From positions 379,443-443,442 of the forward strand of contig LNKV01000030.1 in the NCBI GenBank assembly GCA_001465935.1: a stretch of DNA of 64,000 bases, read 5' to 3'. Below, piece by piece: positions 54,955-64,000 of the stretch. The position numbers were made by a program, and so were the translations under genes. Below the pieces are notes generated by a model. That model made no database searches, was not told the origin of the DNA, and saw only the letters and a program-made list of their open reading frames with translations. The DNA is from Clarireedia homoeocarpa. Lineage: Eukaryota > Ascomycota > Leotiomycetes > Helotiales > Rutstroemiaceae. How positions within the stretch are numbered: position 1 is the stretch's first letter; each line of letters begins with the position of its first letter.

Positions 54955-55696
54955 CTTTCGTTGTATGCTAGGTTTCGTTGGTATATTGATTTAGTTTAAA
55001 GATTTACAGTAAGGTCTGGGAAGACGCGTCGCAACGCGCTTTTTCGTAAAGTGCATTCGCGAACTTGGGTTAATTTTCAAGCCACATGTTTCATGCGTCT
55101 TCTAGCCACTTTCTAGAACTTCTACGATGACCCGGACTAACTCATAGCTTTTTCCAAATAATGTTTTTGGCTTTCCTTCTCCTGAACTGCAAAGACAACA
55201 CTAGCCTAAGACAATTGGCTACCAATGCTCATTTGCGTTTCTTGTGAACAAATGCTAAGTGACAAGGAAACGCATGACCAGACCATCGGCCTCAATATTC
55301 ATGTATCACTTTGATTTGCCACAAATGGCCAAGGTCTTGTTGGTCCTCGCATACAACTGTGATAGGGGTATTATGGAGAGCTAGTAGGAGATCTATCTCC
55401 CATGTCTGACTTTCCTCACCGCATCTACAGTAGATCTGCAAGGCTGGGTGGCGCCACAGCTTTAGATTGCGAGCTCGGGTCTTTTTGTGCTACAAAATAG
55501 AACTATTGCTACCACTGCGCGTGTTCGCAGCGCCGCTTCATAACTTTCGTACTCGGATTGCAAGGAACCGAGCTAACCCCCCCTTTATACCTCAAGCCCG
55601 GCTCAAGTTCTAGCTTCTTAAAGATCGCAATTGCTCCGTTAATATCCAAGAACTTCTGCACGAAAGAAAAGGCCTCACCCTATCCCTCGAGTAAGC
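54955..55696. other. Divergent promoter region, POL12 / Sec14-like
   Basis: 742 bp between the two start codons. Sequence near 55030 includes gacgcgtcgcaacgcgct, which contains an ACGCGT core, the MluI cell-cycle box that often precedes DNA replication genes in yeasts; its function here is inference. No gene is seen. Confidence 0.5.
55025..55030. promoter_or_regulatory. ACGCGT (MCB-like) element upstream of POL12
   Basis: The palindromic hexamer acgcgt occurs about 70 bp upstream of the POL12 start codon. In budding and fission yeast this is the MBF-binding box that drives G1/S transcription of replication genes. One hexamer is weak evidence on its own; the context, a DNA polymerase alpha subunit, makes it worth noting. 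Confidence 0.45.
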
Positions 55697-56956
55697 ATGG
55701 CAACCACGATAGTACAAGATAATCAGGACGGAACCACGACAATCGCAAAAGATTTTGCGGCGGTCAATCTGGCAGATGCTACCAACGAGAAATCACCTGT
55801 AGTAGAAGCTGCTACCAGCCCAGTCCAGCAATCAGGAATATCCTCTCTCAAACCGCCATTCATAAACCCCGATCCGTCTGTCAAGCCTGCACCACCCGCA
55901 GAGCTCACCGCAGAGCAGCAAAAGATATATGACGGCTTGTTAGAGACAGTTAGATTGTGGACAGAGATTCCAGCTAAAGATGGCAAGGGTGGTCCGATTA
56001 CAGCTCAAGAGAGAATGTGGTTGACGCGAGAATGTTTGTTGCGATACCTTCGAGCTACCAAATGGTCGGGTACGGAAGCACCCAAGCGATTACTGGGAAC
56101 ATTGGCATGGAGACGGGAATATGGTGTCTACGAGTTAAATGGCGATGATCTCTCTGTTGAGAATGAGACTGGGAAGCAATTCCTGATAGGTTACGACAAT
56201 GATGGACGCCCATGCCACTACATGAACCCTGGGCGACAGAATACCGAGCCAAGCTCCAAGCAAGTCCAGCATTTGGTCTTCATGGTTGAGCGTGTCATTG
56301 ATCTGATGATACCTAATCAGGAAACTCTCACACTTCTGATCAACTTCAAGTCGAGTAAGAGTCGGTCGAACACAGCACCTGGCATTGGACAGGGCCGAGA
56401 AGTTTTGAATATTCTCCAGACTCATTATCCGGAACGCTTAGGCAGGGCATTAATCATCAATGGTGAGTGCACTGCAATCCACCAGAACCGTACATACTAA
56501 CGAACTGTAGTTCCATGGATAGTCAATGGGTTCTTCAAACTCATCACGCCATTCATTGATCCTCTGACAAAGGCAAAATTGAAGTTCAACGATGATATGC
56601 GCCAACATGTCCCTGCCAACCAGCTCTGGACTGAGTTCAACGGTGATTTGCAATTCGAGTACGACCATGCTACATATTGGCCTACACTGCTTGAGATTTG
56701 CAAAACTCGTCAAAATGAGATGTACGAGCGTTGGGTACAGGGCGGAAAGCAGGTTGGAGAGAGCGAGATCTACTTGAAAGGTGGCGATGCACCAAGTGTG
56801 GGTAAGCGCGTCGTGGAGAAGCCCAGAAGTCCAAGTCCATTGAGTGAAAATCCCGTCAATACAGCGCCAGTTGAAGAAGCTCAAACAAATGGGACAACGG
56901 ATGCCACTGCAAAGCCAGCTGACCCAACTCCGATTGCAAACGGTGCGGAGGAATAA
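55697..56956 (+). CDS. Sec14-like CRAL-TRIO phosphatidylinositol transfer protein (Pdr16/17-like)
   Basis: Two exons, 55697-56462 and 56511-56956; 403 aa, exact frame. CRAL-TRIO N-terminal helices: LTRECLLRYLRATKWSGTEA and LLGTLAWRREYGV. Lipid-binding domain: GYDNDGRPCHYMNPGRQNTE, LTLLINFKSSKSRSN, LNILQTHYPERLGRALIINV across the splice, and PWIVNGFFKLITPFIDPLTK. These proteins move phosphatidylinositol and other lipids between membranes. The motif set and the polar N- and C-terminal extensions are nearest the Pdr16/Pdr17 branch, which affects sterol content and azole tolerance in yeast (branch assignment is inference). The C-terminal 60 residues are Pro/Thr/Ala-rich and disordered. Confidence 0.9.
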
Positions 56957-57261
56957 CCACGATGACTAAAAAATATTTCTATCTTGACGATGATTATAGG
57001 CTGTACATTAGATTAAATAATCCACTAGATAATAGGCCATGGAGCGCAAGCTCGTTATAGATTTTTCTCCTTCTCTTATGCTACTTGCACCCCTCGCTTG
57101 GCACAGAATCTCATCATCCACTTTCCGTACAGTAGTAGCCTTGCAGACAAGCAATCAAAGCCGTACATCTACCTTAAAAAACATCACGATATTCCCCCCA
57201 AAAAACGAGCTCAATTAAATGCCATTTATGTTGCGCTGCCTCTGAGAAAGAAGTACTAAAC
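56957..57261. other. Short intergenic region
   Basis: 305 bp between the Sec14-like gene and TRS31 on the same strand; nothing seen beyond the likely 3' UTR and promoter. Confidence 0.5.
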
Positions 57262-57995
57262 ATGTCTTCACAACCAGTGAAGCCACCATTGGCTAGCCAA
57301 TCCTCCCATGCCCAACGAGGCTCCCAATCCGGCCTGCGATACCCGTCGACCGGCAAGACGATATATCACAGACCGTTAAATCGAAGTCGGACACAGGAGC
57401 TAAGCCAGGCCAGCTTCGCATATCTCTTTGGGGAAATGGTTAGCTATGCGCAAAGGCGGGTAACTGGCATTCAGGATCTAGAGAAGCGGTAAGAACTTCA
57501 GTCACCTATGAACGAGAAAGAGCTGACGGTAATCAAAATGATAGACTCAACGCACAAGGTCACCCTATTGGCCTCAAACTTCTAGACCTTCTCTTGTATC
57601 GCGAGCCCCCGCGCACGCAGACCAGACCCCTCAATATCATTGCTCTTCTTCAATTCATAACCACAGTTCTCTGGCGTCATCTCTTCTCACGACCTGCTGA
57701 TGCTCTTGAGAAGTCTTCGAATCCCGATACTCCAGACGAATACATGATATCAGACAACGAGCCGCTGGTAAATCAATACATCAGCGTCCCAAAGGAGATG
57801 AACCAATTGAATTGCGCAGCATTTGTAGCGGGCATCATTGAGGGGGTTTGTGACGGGGCAGGGTTTCCAGCAAGAGTTACAGCACACAGTGTAGGAAGGG
57901 GAGAGGAGGGTGAGTTGTGGCCAGGGAAGACAGTGTTTTTAGTCAAGTTCCAAGAAGAGGTGGTTGAGAGAGAGGCATTCTTAGGCAAGAGTTAG
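57262..57995 (+). CDS. TRS31: TRAPP complex subunit Trs31 (TRAPPC5, Bet3 family)
   Basis: Two exons, 57262-57488 and 57545-57995; 225 aa, exact frame across a 56-nt intron. The N-terminus is polar, then the Bet3-family fold begins: IYHRPLNRSRTQELSQASFA, YLFGEMVSYAQRRVTGIQDL, LNAQGHPIGLKLLDLLLYR after the splice, IALLQFITTVLWRHLF, and MNQLNCAAFVAGIIEGVCDG with FPARVTAHSV. These are typical Trs31 signatures. Trs31 is a core scaffold subunit of TRAPP complexes, which act as guanine-nucleotide exchange factors for Ypt1/Rab1 in ER-Golgi and autophagy traffic. The loop SNPDTPDEYMISDNEPLVNQ is a local acidic insertion. Confidence 0.93.
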
Positions 57996-58524
57996 AGGGA
58001 AGTGGGTCCATGATCATATCGACGCCTATACTCTACCTGTTCTGTTATATCGGTGTTAGGAGTATCATGGTCACATTTCAAGGCCTTATGGGGGCTTGGT
58101 TTGCATGGCGTTGGATTGGAATCGAGATCAGGTGGCTCTACACGTCTCTCTGGGATAGAAACTATTCAAAGAAAAGGGACTAGTTATATTTAGCATTATG
58201 GGTTCTCTCCCAGAATGCTACTAGACTCCTGCGAACTCTCACGACCATGGAATTTGCTAGATGATTCACAAAGGATCGCCTTGTTTGCGTGTGAGTCCTG
58301 TCCCTTGGATAGCCTCTGAACTCCCTCAACTCAAAACACGACGATACTATCTCGGCAACGCCAAACTCCCATACTCCACCCATTCCCGAAACCTGATCTT
58401 ACTTCATTATCATACTTCAGTATCTTCGATCCTTCAGCGAATCCCAACATCATAGCCAGTGCTCGGCATATGCTTTGGCCCACCGACCATGGCACTCGTT
58501 CAACTACCAGATTTTCTTCTTTCC
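57996..58524. other. Convergent intergenic region
   Basis: 529 bp between the TRS31 and APC13 stops. Open frames here on the minus strand are read-through of APC13 in another frame. No gene seen. Confidence 0.5.
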
Positions 58525-58891
58525 CTATCTTGGTAGGCTTCTCGCGCCCCTCAGATTCGACTCTCCGACACCTTTCTGCCCTCCGGGTCCCTTCTTCATC
58601 AGTTCCGCTAAGCCTAAATCTTTCCAAGCGGCTTCTTTGGTTTTTTGCGTTGCTCTCTGGATACCGAAAGCGGCGTGCTGATCAGGAACTACATCATCCT
58701 CATCCTCTGGATTTATGGGTTGATGGTGTGGTGGTACATAGATATCGTCATCAGGTAATTTGTCTTTGCAAAAGTCCTCGAAGAGATCAGCTACACGGGA
58801 TAGAGTGAAGTGAACGTAGGTGTGATTGGAGTCTTTAGACTATAGTTAATGTTAACTGTGAACAAGATTGAGTGAATATTTGACTGACCAT
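58525..58891 (-). CDS. APC13: Anaphase-promoting complex subunit 13
   Basis: Two exons: 58891-58889 (just ATG) and 58839-58525; 105 aa, exact frame. The 49-nt intron has donor GTCAGT, a TTAAC-type branch region and acceptor TATAG. The protein starts MSKDSNHTYVHFTLSRVADL, continues FEDFCKDKLPDDDIYVPP, then a Pro/Asp-rich stretch and EAAWKDLGLAELMKKG. The pattern 'short helix, DKLP-x-(D/E)-D-x-x-(V/I)-P, linker, W-x-D-L-x-L' is that of Apc13/Swm1, a small non-catalytic APC/C subunit that stabilises the TPR lobe. The upstream sequence reads SQLSQQFLSHAIT in frame but meets a stop (TAA) without an ATG, so the ATG at 58891 is preferred. Divergent from RPS29. Confidence 0.78.
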
Positions 58892-59209
58892 TGTTATTGC
58901 ATGTGACAAGAACTGTTGGCTTAACTGTGATTCTATAGAGTATCTTTATTTACTTTGAGCTGCGCTTCGTGGTCTGTGCATTTATGGTCGGTCGGCTTTT
59001 ATTTCACCAGCACCGATGTCAAAACCTCAATATTAAGGCTCTAACATCGTTTTCCCGAAAATTAATTTGTGGGCTTGATTTTCTCGCTAAATTCTATGTG
59101 ATAGCCCTTCAATACTTCGACTCCTCCAACGACAACACCGACAATCTACGAATTCGTAACCGCCAACGTCAAACCGCCAACAAAAAAGTCCTCGACATAT
59201 CCAGACACC
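58892..59209. promoter_or_regulatory. 318-bp divergent promoter region (APC13 / RPS29)
   Basis: Shared upstream region of a cell-cycle gene and a ribosomal protein gene. No certain motif; a gccctt-type element occurs near 59103. Confidence 0.4.
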
Positions 59210-59558
59210 ATGTCTCACGAATCCGTCTACTTCTCCAGACCCCGTACCTACGGAAAGGGTTCCCGCGAATGGTATGTGAAGATTAGATTCTAAGTTATCC
59301 AAACCCAGACGAAGGAGGAATGACCATTGAGCTTTAATTTCTGACAAACCCCTTTCTTAATAGTCGCGTTTGCACACACAAGGCTGGTCTCATCCGCAAA
59401 TACGGTCTTAACATCTGCAGACAATGCTTCAGAGAAAAGTCCGCGGACATTGGATTTGTCAAGGTATGCCCAGCTACCACAACCACTTCGGCAACGCTGC
59501 GCTTGAATCAGCAATTCCACATACAGGGACTGATACAATTTCTTTAGCACCGTTAAAC
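59210..59558 (+). CDS. RPS29: 40S ribosomal protein S29 (uS14)
   Basis: Three exons: 59210-59271, 59364-59463 and 59550-59558; 56 aa, exact frame. It starts MSHESVYFSRPRTYGKGSRE, and the zinc-binding Cys21-x2-Cys24 and Cys39-x2-Cys42 appear as CRVC and CRQC, ending SADIGFVKHR. This is the usual 56-residue eukaryotic uS14, which sits in the head of the small subunit near the mRNA channel. The last exon contributes only CAC CGT TAA (His-Arg-stop) after acceptor tttctttag. The first intron splits the Cys21 codon. Both introns are near 90 nt, longer than most here, as is common for fungal ribosomal protein genes. Confidence 0.96.
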
Positions 59559-60789
59559 CACCAGAATTTTGACAAATAGCTCATCGGGAAATCATACGAT
59601 ACGATAACGATGTGCTCGTGGGGGGGGAATGAGAAAATAAACCTTGGCATGGAGTTCTGGGCTTTGTTGTGCACGGAAAATAACACAGAAAGAGGATACT
59701 TGCGGATATGATGCTTTTGGGGACATTTTCCAAATGAAGGGAGAGATACCGGTGGGCACTATGAGTGTATGCTAGGAAATGCTCTGTGATGGGGATTGTT
59801 CGCAAGGTCACAGTACCCTTTCGACTTGCATTGATCTGGAACTGAGATGGACTTGCTTTTCTAGGGTCATTGAAACAGTATGTTCCATGATTTCGGCTAG
59901 GGAGTAGCTTTCTCGGAATATCAGCTCATTTTCCTTGGAATTGATATGGGATAAACGTGCAAGTGATGTTATTGATTTACTAGGGTTGTTGGGATCCATG
60001 GTCAAGTGGCTAGGACTGAATATGGTCCGAATGATGCGATCCGATCTGCTCTGATCTACTATCAGGCACCCAGTGAGGCCATAAGGCTTTGATTTTACAG
60101 TCTAGCTACATTGCATGACAATATTACAGGCGATCACGCGCAAGATATTGAAAATGATCGTTTTCTGGCATATCTAAACTGATCACCAGGCTGGGATAGT
60201 CATTACCTTCACAGCTAACATCTTGATCGATTCATTGTTACTCATAGACTTTAGGGATATCGATACAGTTCCAGTTCAAACACGATCCAGAGACATCGGC
60301 TGTATCTCAGCCGCGTCTCTGTAGATTCGCATTAGTTGAGGAATTCAATACTCACAATGATACATTATTTCTTCTGGAATCGCCTCGTGGTCAAGGTCCA
60401 CCAGGAGAATGAATATCTTTAAACTTGGTCCATACGCCCAATCCTCACCACGGTCACTATTCTGGTTATGGGAAATGTAAAGTACTGAACATTTATTCGC
60501 CGCTTATAGGTATGCTTCATGCATTCTATACTAATCCGGCCCTTGAACGCCATGCGTAGAGATATTATGCATATACAGATGTATGGCTCAACATAAACCA
60601 GAAATTCTTCTTCCACACAGCCAAGCGAATATCCACAATATCTGGCTAATATAATCCAAAAAACCAGTTTTCACACTGCTGAGAAAATAGTCCAGGCGTA
60701 AGAATCTCCTGCCGCAAGAGACAAAATAACCTCGATATGCCCAAAATGGAAAAACGAGTCCTACGGTCAGTCATCCAACAAAAATATGT
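59559..60789. other. Intergenic, no supported gene
   Basis: 1.2 kb between RPS29 (+) and the RING-type gene (-). A 65-codon minus-strand frame (60005-59808, starting MTMDPNNPSKSITSLARL) has protein-like composition but no family and no neighbouring exons that I can join. Otherwise AT-rich with no distinctive repeat. Confidence 0.45.
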
Positions 60790-62567
60790 TTATCCTTCCC
60801 TACTGAAGTCATCCTCTCTCTCCCCAAGGCGGTGCTGCGCTGGCGAGTCCATACTATTATCGCCAGGGGTGTGGGGTTGAAGTCCCCCAGTCCTCGGGGT
60901 CAGTCTCCAATTCAAATTCAAATCCTCATCAGGTCTAAGCAGCGCTTCAAACGGGAGCCGCTCTCCATTCATACCCCTTCCCTCATCCTCGAAAATGTCG
61001 AGACTCATATCCAAGTCATCCATCTCATCCTCATCTTCCTCCACGTACACCGGCACTCTCACCCTCTCCTCTTCATACCCCTCAAACAACTTATCCACAA
61101 ACGCCTCCGACAACCCGTGCCTACACAACGGACACGTTGGTTCCGAACGACTTCCCGCCAGCGAATTAACCCACTGTCTCAAACAATTTCCTCCAAGAAT
61201 CTGCCCACAGCACACCACCATTCTCAACGGAACCTCCCCCTCCTTCTCCGGGCTCATCTCCTCCAAACAAACATTACACTTCCCCTCTCCCTCCCTGTTA
61301 TCTAACTCCCCGAACCCGAGAACCACAAACCCGATGCGCTCCCGCGCCGCCCGTCGCTTCATATCAATCACGTTCAAGCGATCGGTCATCAACAGTCCCA
61401 GAAATACTTTCACCCCATATCCTGTGCTGTTGATCGCTACGACATCGGGCGATGCGCAGTGCTCCCATACTTCCATGAGGTTGTAGATGCTTTCGTACTG
61501 GCGTGTGTATTCTTCTAGGTGCTGCAAGATGAGCTCGACTTGCGCGTGGTGGTTGATGGGGTGGTGTTTCTGCGACGCCGGGGCGCGCCGGAGGTGCTTG
61601 CGAATGCACTTGCTCCAGGCGTGGAGGGTGTCGGCTATGAGGTTTGAGAGAGGTGCGGGGAAGTGTTCGAGCAGGGGGAGCTCGGCGGGGGTGAGTTGGG
61701 CGAAATGTCGGCTTGAGCTGACAAAGAGGAATTGTTTGGACCTTTCGCGGAGTTCGTTGGTGTAGCCGGGGAAGAGGGGGATTGTATCGGCTGTCTGCGT
61801 GGTTGGGGTTTAGTTTGGCGGTTTTGTTTGTAGAAAGGGTGGGGGATAAAAGAAAAGGGGCATGTAAGTACCTTTGGACTCCAGATTTTAGCAAATGGTA
61901 CAGCGACCTAATGATCAAATCAGCTCAGCTCAACTCAGTTCAGCTCACCCTCTCAATCAACTCTCCACTCCCTTTCCTCTCCACCACAAACCACAACCAC
62001 ACACCATCCCGCAAATAAAAAACCAAAGAAATAAGAGAAAAGGCTAAAAACATCACATACCGGCGGCTCCGTCTTCCAAAGCGGTCTCCCCCTCCCCAAC
62101 TCCCTCTCACAAATTCCAAAACTCCTCAAAACCCCAACCTCCACCTCCTCCAGATATCCCGGCAGCTCAAACTCATCACCACCGCCATGCACCCCCCACC
62201 ACAAATGATTCACGTGATATACGTCGGCGCCGGTGATCGCGACGTTGAGGATCTGGAACACGCTGATGGCGATGCGGTCGGCGGACCAGCCGCTGCGGTG
62301 GGCGAGCGCGCATACGAGGGCCACGCCGGAGAGTGTGAGCGGGGGAAGAGTCAGGGAGCCGGTGTAGCGGGAGAGGGTGCGGGGAGAGCGGCGAGAGGCT
62401 TGAGATAGAGATGAAGAGGAGGAGGAGGTGTTGGTGTTGGTGGTGGTGGGGATTTGAGTTGGGGGTGGAGGGATGGGGGTGCTGCTGGTATCGGTGCTAG
62501 CGAAGATGGAGGAGGAGGAGGAAGTTATGGGGGAAAGGGGAGAGAAGGTTTCAGATAGATCTGACAT
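60790..62567 (-). CDS. RING-type zinc finger protein, probable E3 ligase
   Basis: Three exons: 62567-62061, 61907-61872 and 61794-60790; 515 aa, all junctions phase 0. The N-terminus is Ser/Thr/Pro-rich; a middle hydrophobic segment LALVCALAHRSG-like region follows (residues 81-92, then FQILNVAITGADVYHVNHLW). The small 36-nt exon reads VAVPFAKIWSPK. The RING is near residues 335-392: CNVC, then VVCCGQILGGNCLRQW, then CPLC. The usual CGH-x-F-(H/G)-x-x-C becomes CGQ-I-L-G-G-N-C, so the His zinc ligand is Gln. The tail is acidic (YVEEDEDEMDDLDMSLDIFE) and ends with a Pro-rich segment. E3 activity is inferred from the fold only; no substrate can be named. Confidence 0.75.
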
Positions 62568-63320
62568 CCTTGATTCGATGACTTGGTTGGTTGGTTAATT
62601 GATCGGTCGGCGGTGGTGGTGGTTGGGCAAAAGGATATACCGGAAAATGAAGATGTATACTCAAAATCCAGATATAGACGGAGAGTCTGACGCCAAAAGC
62701 TATACGAATTTGACAAAACTGAGAGAAGTCCGTCGTCCGGTCGCAGCTGCTGTGCTTTCCCTCGCACTAGGAAATAGCTCGAGAACGAAAATAGAAGAAG
62801 AAAGAATATCTACACCAAGTCAGTCAGTCCGATCGAAAGCACTCCAACCGAGTTCAAAAAAAAAAAAAAAAAAACAAATCAAAGTCCGTTCACGGTACAG
62901 ATTAATAGAAAAGTGCAGAAGCAGGTCAAAAGGAAAAGAGAACTGGATTCTAGAAGTGTGCTAGAAAAAAGAGGTACACTAATCCAGTACTATTTCAAGT
63001 GGTCGGCAAAAAGGTAAAAGAGTGAATAAAAACTACGGCCGAAGAAAAAGAACAGCCGTATGCGAAGAGGAAGCAAAGAAGCTAGGGCAGGCTTTCATAC
63101 CGGATTCTGTAATGCTGGTAGGATTTCGATGTGTAGAAGGGTACTGTACGATTGCGCTCTTGCTGTGTGTGGGAAATTTAACCGAGCAGACCCCCCTTTT
63201 GTCTGATGTTGGATGTGATGCGATTGGGGGTGTTATTTGGAGGATTTGCATGAATAAGGATTTTGAAGATGGGAAAGAAGAATAGTAGGTCCCGGAGAGC
63301 AGGGTTGATGTCTAGAGACC

Positions 63321-63343
63321 AAAAAAAAAAAAAAAAAAAAAAA
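63321..63343 (+). repeat. Poly(A)23 tract
   Basis: 23 consecutive A followed by tg and A8. Could be the relic of a retroposed tail, but no target-site duplication is visible to me. Confidence 0.9.
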
Positions 63344-63362
63344 TGAAAAAAAAGAATGAAAT

Positions 63363-63394
63363 GGGTTGTGAGAGTTGTGAGAGTTGTGAGAGTT
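63363..63394 (+). repeat. 10-bp tandem repeat (gttgtgagag), 3 copies
   Basis: Three consecutive copies of gttgtgagag followed by gttgg. Confidence 0.9.
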
Positions 63395-64000
63395 GGGTGC
63401 GGCCGGTTGAATTGGTAAATGATGTTAGACTGAGGATAGTCGGGTACTAGGTAGACGGAAACTTTGGTGTCGGTGTTTCTACAGATATCTTTAATATAGA
63501 ATCCTGTTGAGGGGAAAGAAGGTGCTTCTTCATGAAATGTTTATAGGTTAAGAGGATAGTATGTCTCTATGATTATCGGCGGTAGATGTTGGGCGAATAC
63601 TTGCCAAGTGGCTTGTTGGTGTTTCTTGAATCCCTTCGAATTTATTAGAAAACTGTAGGAAAGTTGAGTTTCAGTGTTGGTGTAATCCGAGCGCTTGTTT
63701 CTATCTATGATTAAGATATTTGAGATGTGTAAGTCCAAGTGTGTTTCCAGCTAGTGAGGATCCACGATGGACGGAGGTTAGATGCTGCAATCTGGGTGAC
63801 TGCGATGTTGTTTCGGATTCTTTGAAAACAAGCACAACTAGAGCTTAAGGGACAGTAGTGACTTCTCAAACGAAGTGAGTCCACACAGCGGATACGGTAG
63901 GAGGGAATCCGGTGCCTTTTAACGTGTTCAAGAGACGAGAGACACTTATAGACTGAATGAACCTTCACTGATCAGAGACTCTTTAGATGTGGCAAACTCT

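Larger units (their letters stand above)
62568..64000. other. Intergenic to window end, no gene seen
   Basis: 1.4 kb upstream of the RING gene. Contains A18 (62857-62874) and A23 (63321-63343) homopolymers and a gttgtgaga tandem repeat at 63363-63394. Short frames on both strands lack recognisable features. Confidence 0.5.

Noticed and set aside
59808..60005. 65-codon minus-strand frame starting MTMDPNNPSK
   Set aside because: Isolated, with no recognised domain or splice partners; left as intergenic.
63321..63343. Poly(A) tract as evidence of a retroposed gene copy
   Set aside because: No coding relic upstream and no flanking direct repeats; homopolymers are common in this window.
1..64000. 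CRISPR array, biosynthetic gene cluster, intact transposon or rRNA
   Set aside because: No regularly spaced direct repeats with unique spacers, no PKS/NRPS/terpene core gene, no transposase or reverse transcriptase frame, and no rRNA sequence were seen; the organism is a eukaryote.

Overview
This is nuclear DNA from a filamentous ascomycete (Pezizomycotina, possibly Leotiomycetes; the class is an impression, not a test). The grounds are short introns, mostly 47-115 nt with GTATGT/GTAAGT donors and CTAAC-like branch points, a HET-domain gene, a Zn2Cys6 regulator, a complex I accessory subunit, a split tRNA gene, and mostly conserved eukaryotic housekeeping genes on both strands with no operons. 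I reconstructed exon structures by hand from splice signals and protein-family continuity. Where the spliced length came out as an exact multiple of three I treat the model as good.

Layout. 1-6 kb: 3' part of a SNF2/RING translocase (+) converging on an RNPS1-like SR protein (-). 6-9.7 kb: gene-poor, with a split tRNA-Thr, a diverged RIP-like duplicated segment and a 45-bp tandem repeat. 9.7-20 kb: Zn2Cys6 transcription factor (-), dienelactone-hydrolase/SnoaL protein (+), a cation/H+ antiporter with an in-frame TGA (-), and an orphan membrane protein (-). 20-26.6 kb: a 1361-aa RhoGAP protein (-) and the AMPK gamma subunit SNF4 (-). 26.6-29.6 kb: a 3-kb stretch without recognisable genes. 29.6-39.7 kb: VAC8 (+), IMP1 with a frameshift (-), mitochondrial IF3 (+), eIF2B-delta (+), a small complex I subunit (-) and the COMPASS subunit SHG1 with a long RD/RS tail (+). 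40-46 kb: a tyrosine phosphatase (+) and a HET-domain protein (+). 47-63 kb: membrane-anchored ubiquitin protease (-), ALB1 (+), MFAP1 (+), POL12 (-), a Sec14-like lipid transfer protein (+), TRS31 (+), APC13 (-), RPS29 (+) and a RING-type protein (-). The last 1.4 kb has no recognisable gene.

The genes do not form one pathway. Several are divergent pairs with short shared promoters: IMP1/IF3 (187 bp, both mitochondrial), APC13/RPS29 (318 bp), USP/ALB1 (371 bp) and complex I subunit/SHG1 (418 bp). APC13 was found only by reading spliced frames; its first coding exon is just the ATG.

I did not find a convincing undescribed multi-gene system. The most checkable oddities are two disrupted but otherwise well conserved genes (antiporter stop, IMP1 frameshift), a HET protein that lost the Trp of its first motif, a RING protein lacking the usual His, and the RIP-like repeat island beside the tRNA.
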